From: DATJKD01 sp963834855
Lineage (GTDB): Bacteria; Pseudomonadota; Gammaproteobacteria; Steroidobacterales; Steroidobacteraceae
DNA: 64,000 bases
Assembly (NCBI GenBank): GCA_963834855.1
Contig: CAWIDH010000030.1
Span: forward strand, 49,096 to 113,095
Direction of reading: 5' to 3'
Below the pieces are notes generated by a model. It made no database searches. It had not been told where the DNA came from and was given only the letters and a program-made list of their open reading frames with translations. This document shows positions 63,063 to 64,000 of this stretch, piece after piece; the stretch's first letter is position 1, and each line of letters starts with the position of its first letter. Made by a program: the position numbers and the translations under genes.

Positions 63063-64000
63063 ATGACACCTGCCGAGGAACAACTGATCGAGCTGCGCCG
63101 CGGCGCGGTCGACCTTCTTCTGGAGGCGGACCTGCGCCGCAAGCTCGAGCGTGGCCGCCCGATCGTCGTGAAGACGGGCTTCGATCCGACGGCGCCGGAC
63201 CTGCATCTCGGGCACACGGTGCTCATCAACAAGATGCGCCAGTTCCAGCAGTTCGGCCACGACGTCGTATTCCTGATCGGGGATTTCACCGGCCTGATCG
63301 GCGACCCGACCGGCCGCAACACGACGCGTCCGCCGCTTACGCCGGGCGAGATCAGGCAGAACGCCGACACCTACGAGACGCAGATCTTCAAGATCCTCGA
63401 CCGCGATCGGACCCGGGTCGAATTCAACTCGACCTGGATGGGCCCGATGACCGCCGCGGGGCTGATCCAGCTCGCTGCGCGGCACACCGTGGCCCGGATG
63501 CTCGAGCGCGACGATTTCTCCAACCGTTATCGCGGCGGCCAGCCCATAGCGATCCACGAGTTTCTGTACCCGCTGGTGCAGGGCTACGACTCGGTCGCGC
63601 TCAAGGCCGACGTCGAGCTCGGCGGCTCCGACCAGAAGTTCAACCTGCTCGTGGGGCGCCAGCTCCAGGAGAGCTACGGCCAGGAGCCGCAGGTCGTGCT
63701 GACGACCCCGCTCCTCGAAGGGCTGGACGGCGTAAACAAGATGTCGAAGTCGCTCGGCAACTACGTCGGAATAACCGATCCGCCCGGACGAGATGTTCGG
63801 CAAGCTCATGTCGATCTCGGACGAGCTCATGTGGCGCTACTACGAGCTGCTGTCGTTCCTGCCGGTCGCCGAGATCGCTCGCCGGCGATCCGAGGTCGCC
63901 GCGGGGCGCAACCCGCGCGACGCGAAGTTCGAACTCGGCGTCGAGATCGTCGACCGCTTCCACGGCGCTGGCAGCGGCGCGCGCGCGCGCGACGAGTTCA
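63063..64000 (+). CDS. tyrS: Tyrosyl-tRNA synthetase, 5' part with frame break
   Basis: The first 312 or so codons; the gene runs past the window end. It is a class I synthetase: VVKTGFDPTAPDLHLGHTVL (HIGH-type HLGH), FLIGDFTGLIGDPTGRN, and KMSKS in GVNKMSKSLGNYVGITDPP. After ITDPP the frame fails; removing one G at 63786/63787 gives DEMFGKLMSISDELMWRYYE, the conserved continuation. As tyrS is normally essential and no second copy is visible, the extra base is very probably an error. It is divergent from the mepM-like gene. Confidence 0.9.
   Translation, partial: MTPAEEQLIELRRGAVDLLLEADLRRKLERGRPIVVKTGFDPTAPDLHLGHTVLINKMRQFQQFGHDVVFLIGDFTGLIGDPTGRNTTRPPLTPGEIRQNADTYETQIFKILDRDRTRVEFNSTWMGPMTAAGLIQLAARHTVARMLERDDFSNRYRGGQPIAIHEFLYPLVQGYDSVALKADVELGGSDQKFNLLVGRQLQESYGQEPQVVLTTPLLEGLDGVNKMSKSLGNYVGITDPPGRDVRQAHVDLGRAHVALLRAAVVPAGRRDRSPAIRGRRGAQPARREVRTRRRDRRPLPRRWQRRARARRV

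Overview
The window comes from a high-GC gammaproteobacterium. The order gshB-pilG-pilH-pilI-pilJ-chpA-chpC with rsmE-bioA close by, the erpA and rppH genes, fused chorismate mutase/prephenate dehydrogenase (TyrA) and a twitching-motility chemosensory array fit the Pseudomonas/Xanthomonas side of the class; a genus cannot be fixed from sequence alone. No rRNA, tRNA, CRISPR array, insertion sequence or phage gene was seen. Seven probable single-base indels break six otherwise conserved genes (pilJ, a ubiquitin-like gene, an inositol-monophosphatase gene twice, paaX, paaC, tyrS). tyrS is normally essential, so many of these are probably sequencing or assembly errors.

Layout. 1-9.6 kb: 5' end of gshB, then the type IV pilus chemosensory operon pilGHIJ-chpA-chpC, without the methyltransferase and methylesterase genes. 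9.6-10.2 kb: a non-coding imperfect palindrome of about 590 bp whose outer arms are tandem 30-bp repeats. 10.2-14.2 kb, minus strand: peroxiredoxin, cysteine synthase, rsmE, bioA. 14.2-19.1 kb: ampD, then a cobalamin block (btuF, PduO-type adenosyltransferase, btuB behind a B12 riboswitch and a clear sigma-70 promoter), with an odd gene joining a histone-H1-like tail to a VOC domain.

19.2-22.2 kb: the most striking part, a compact plus-strand operon for a bacterial ubiquitin-like conjugation system. It encodes a membrane-anchored zinc-binding protein, an E1-like ThiF-fold enzyme, a small beta-grasp ubiquitin-like protein (reading frame broken by one base), an E2 with HPN and catalytic Cys motifs plus a zinc ribbon, and a JAMM deubiquitinase-type protease. 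22.2-26.5 kb: a DUF4382 lipoprotein, a serine hydrolase, an inositol-monophosphatase-family enzyme, a thioesterase and a GNAT.

26.4-36.0 kb: phenylacetate catabolism, with the repressor gene paaX divergent from paaA-B-C-D-E-G-I-Z-K; paaF, paaH and paaJ are absent here. 36.0-45.7 kb: a 25-residue membrane peptide, a GNAT, then a minus-strand run of Ser/Thr kinase, outer-membrane beta-barrel, tri-heme lipoprotein, caspase-like protease and membrane FHA protein, perhaps one signalling group. 45.8-50.9 kb: sodC, a BtuD-like ATPase, a membrane metallopeptidase, pdxH, tyrA and a degenerate GGDEF protein. 51.0-54.8 kb: an iron(III) ABC importer behind a Fur-like site. 54.7-64.0 kb: a BtuC-like permease, rppH, a coiled-coil membrane protein, erpA, ppx, ppk1 (convergent with ppx), an M23 peptidase and the start of tyrS.

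The three parts of a B12 ABC importer (binding protein, ATPase, permease) lie apart at 14.8, 46.4 and 54.7 kb. Short palindromic or repeated sequences sit at several gene ends (12.04, 46.38, 48.67, 59.15 and 61.33 kb) and look like REP-type elements.
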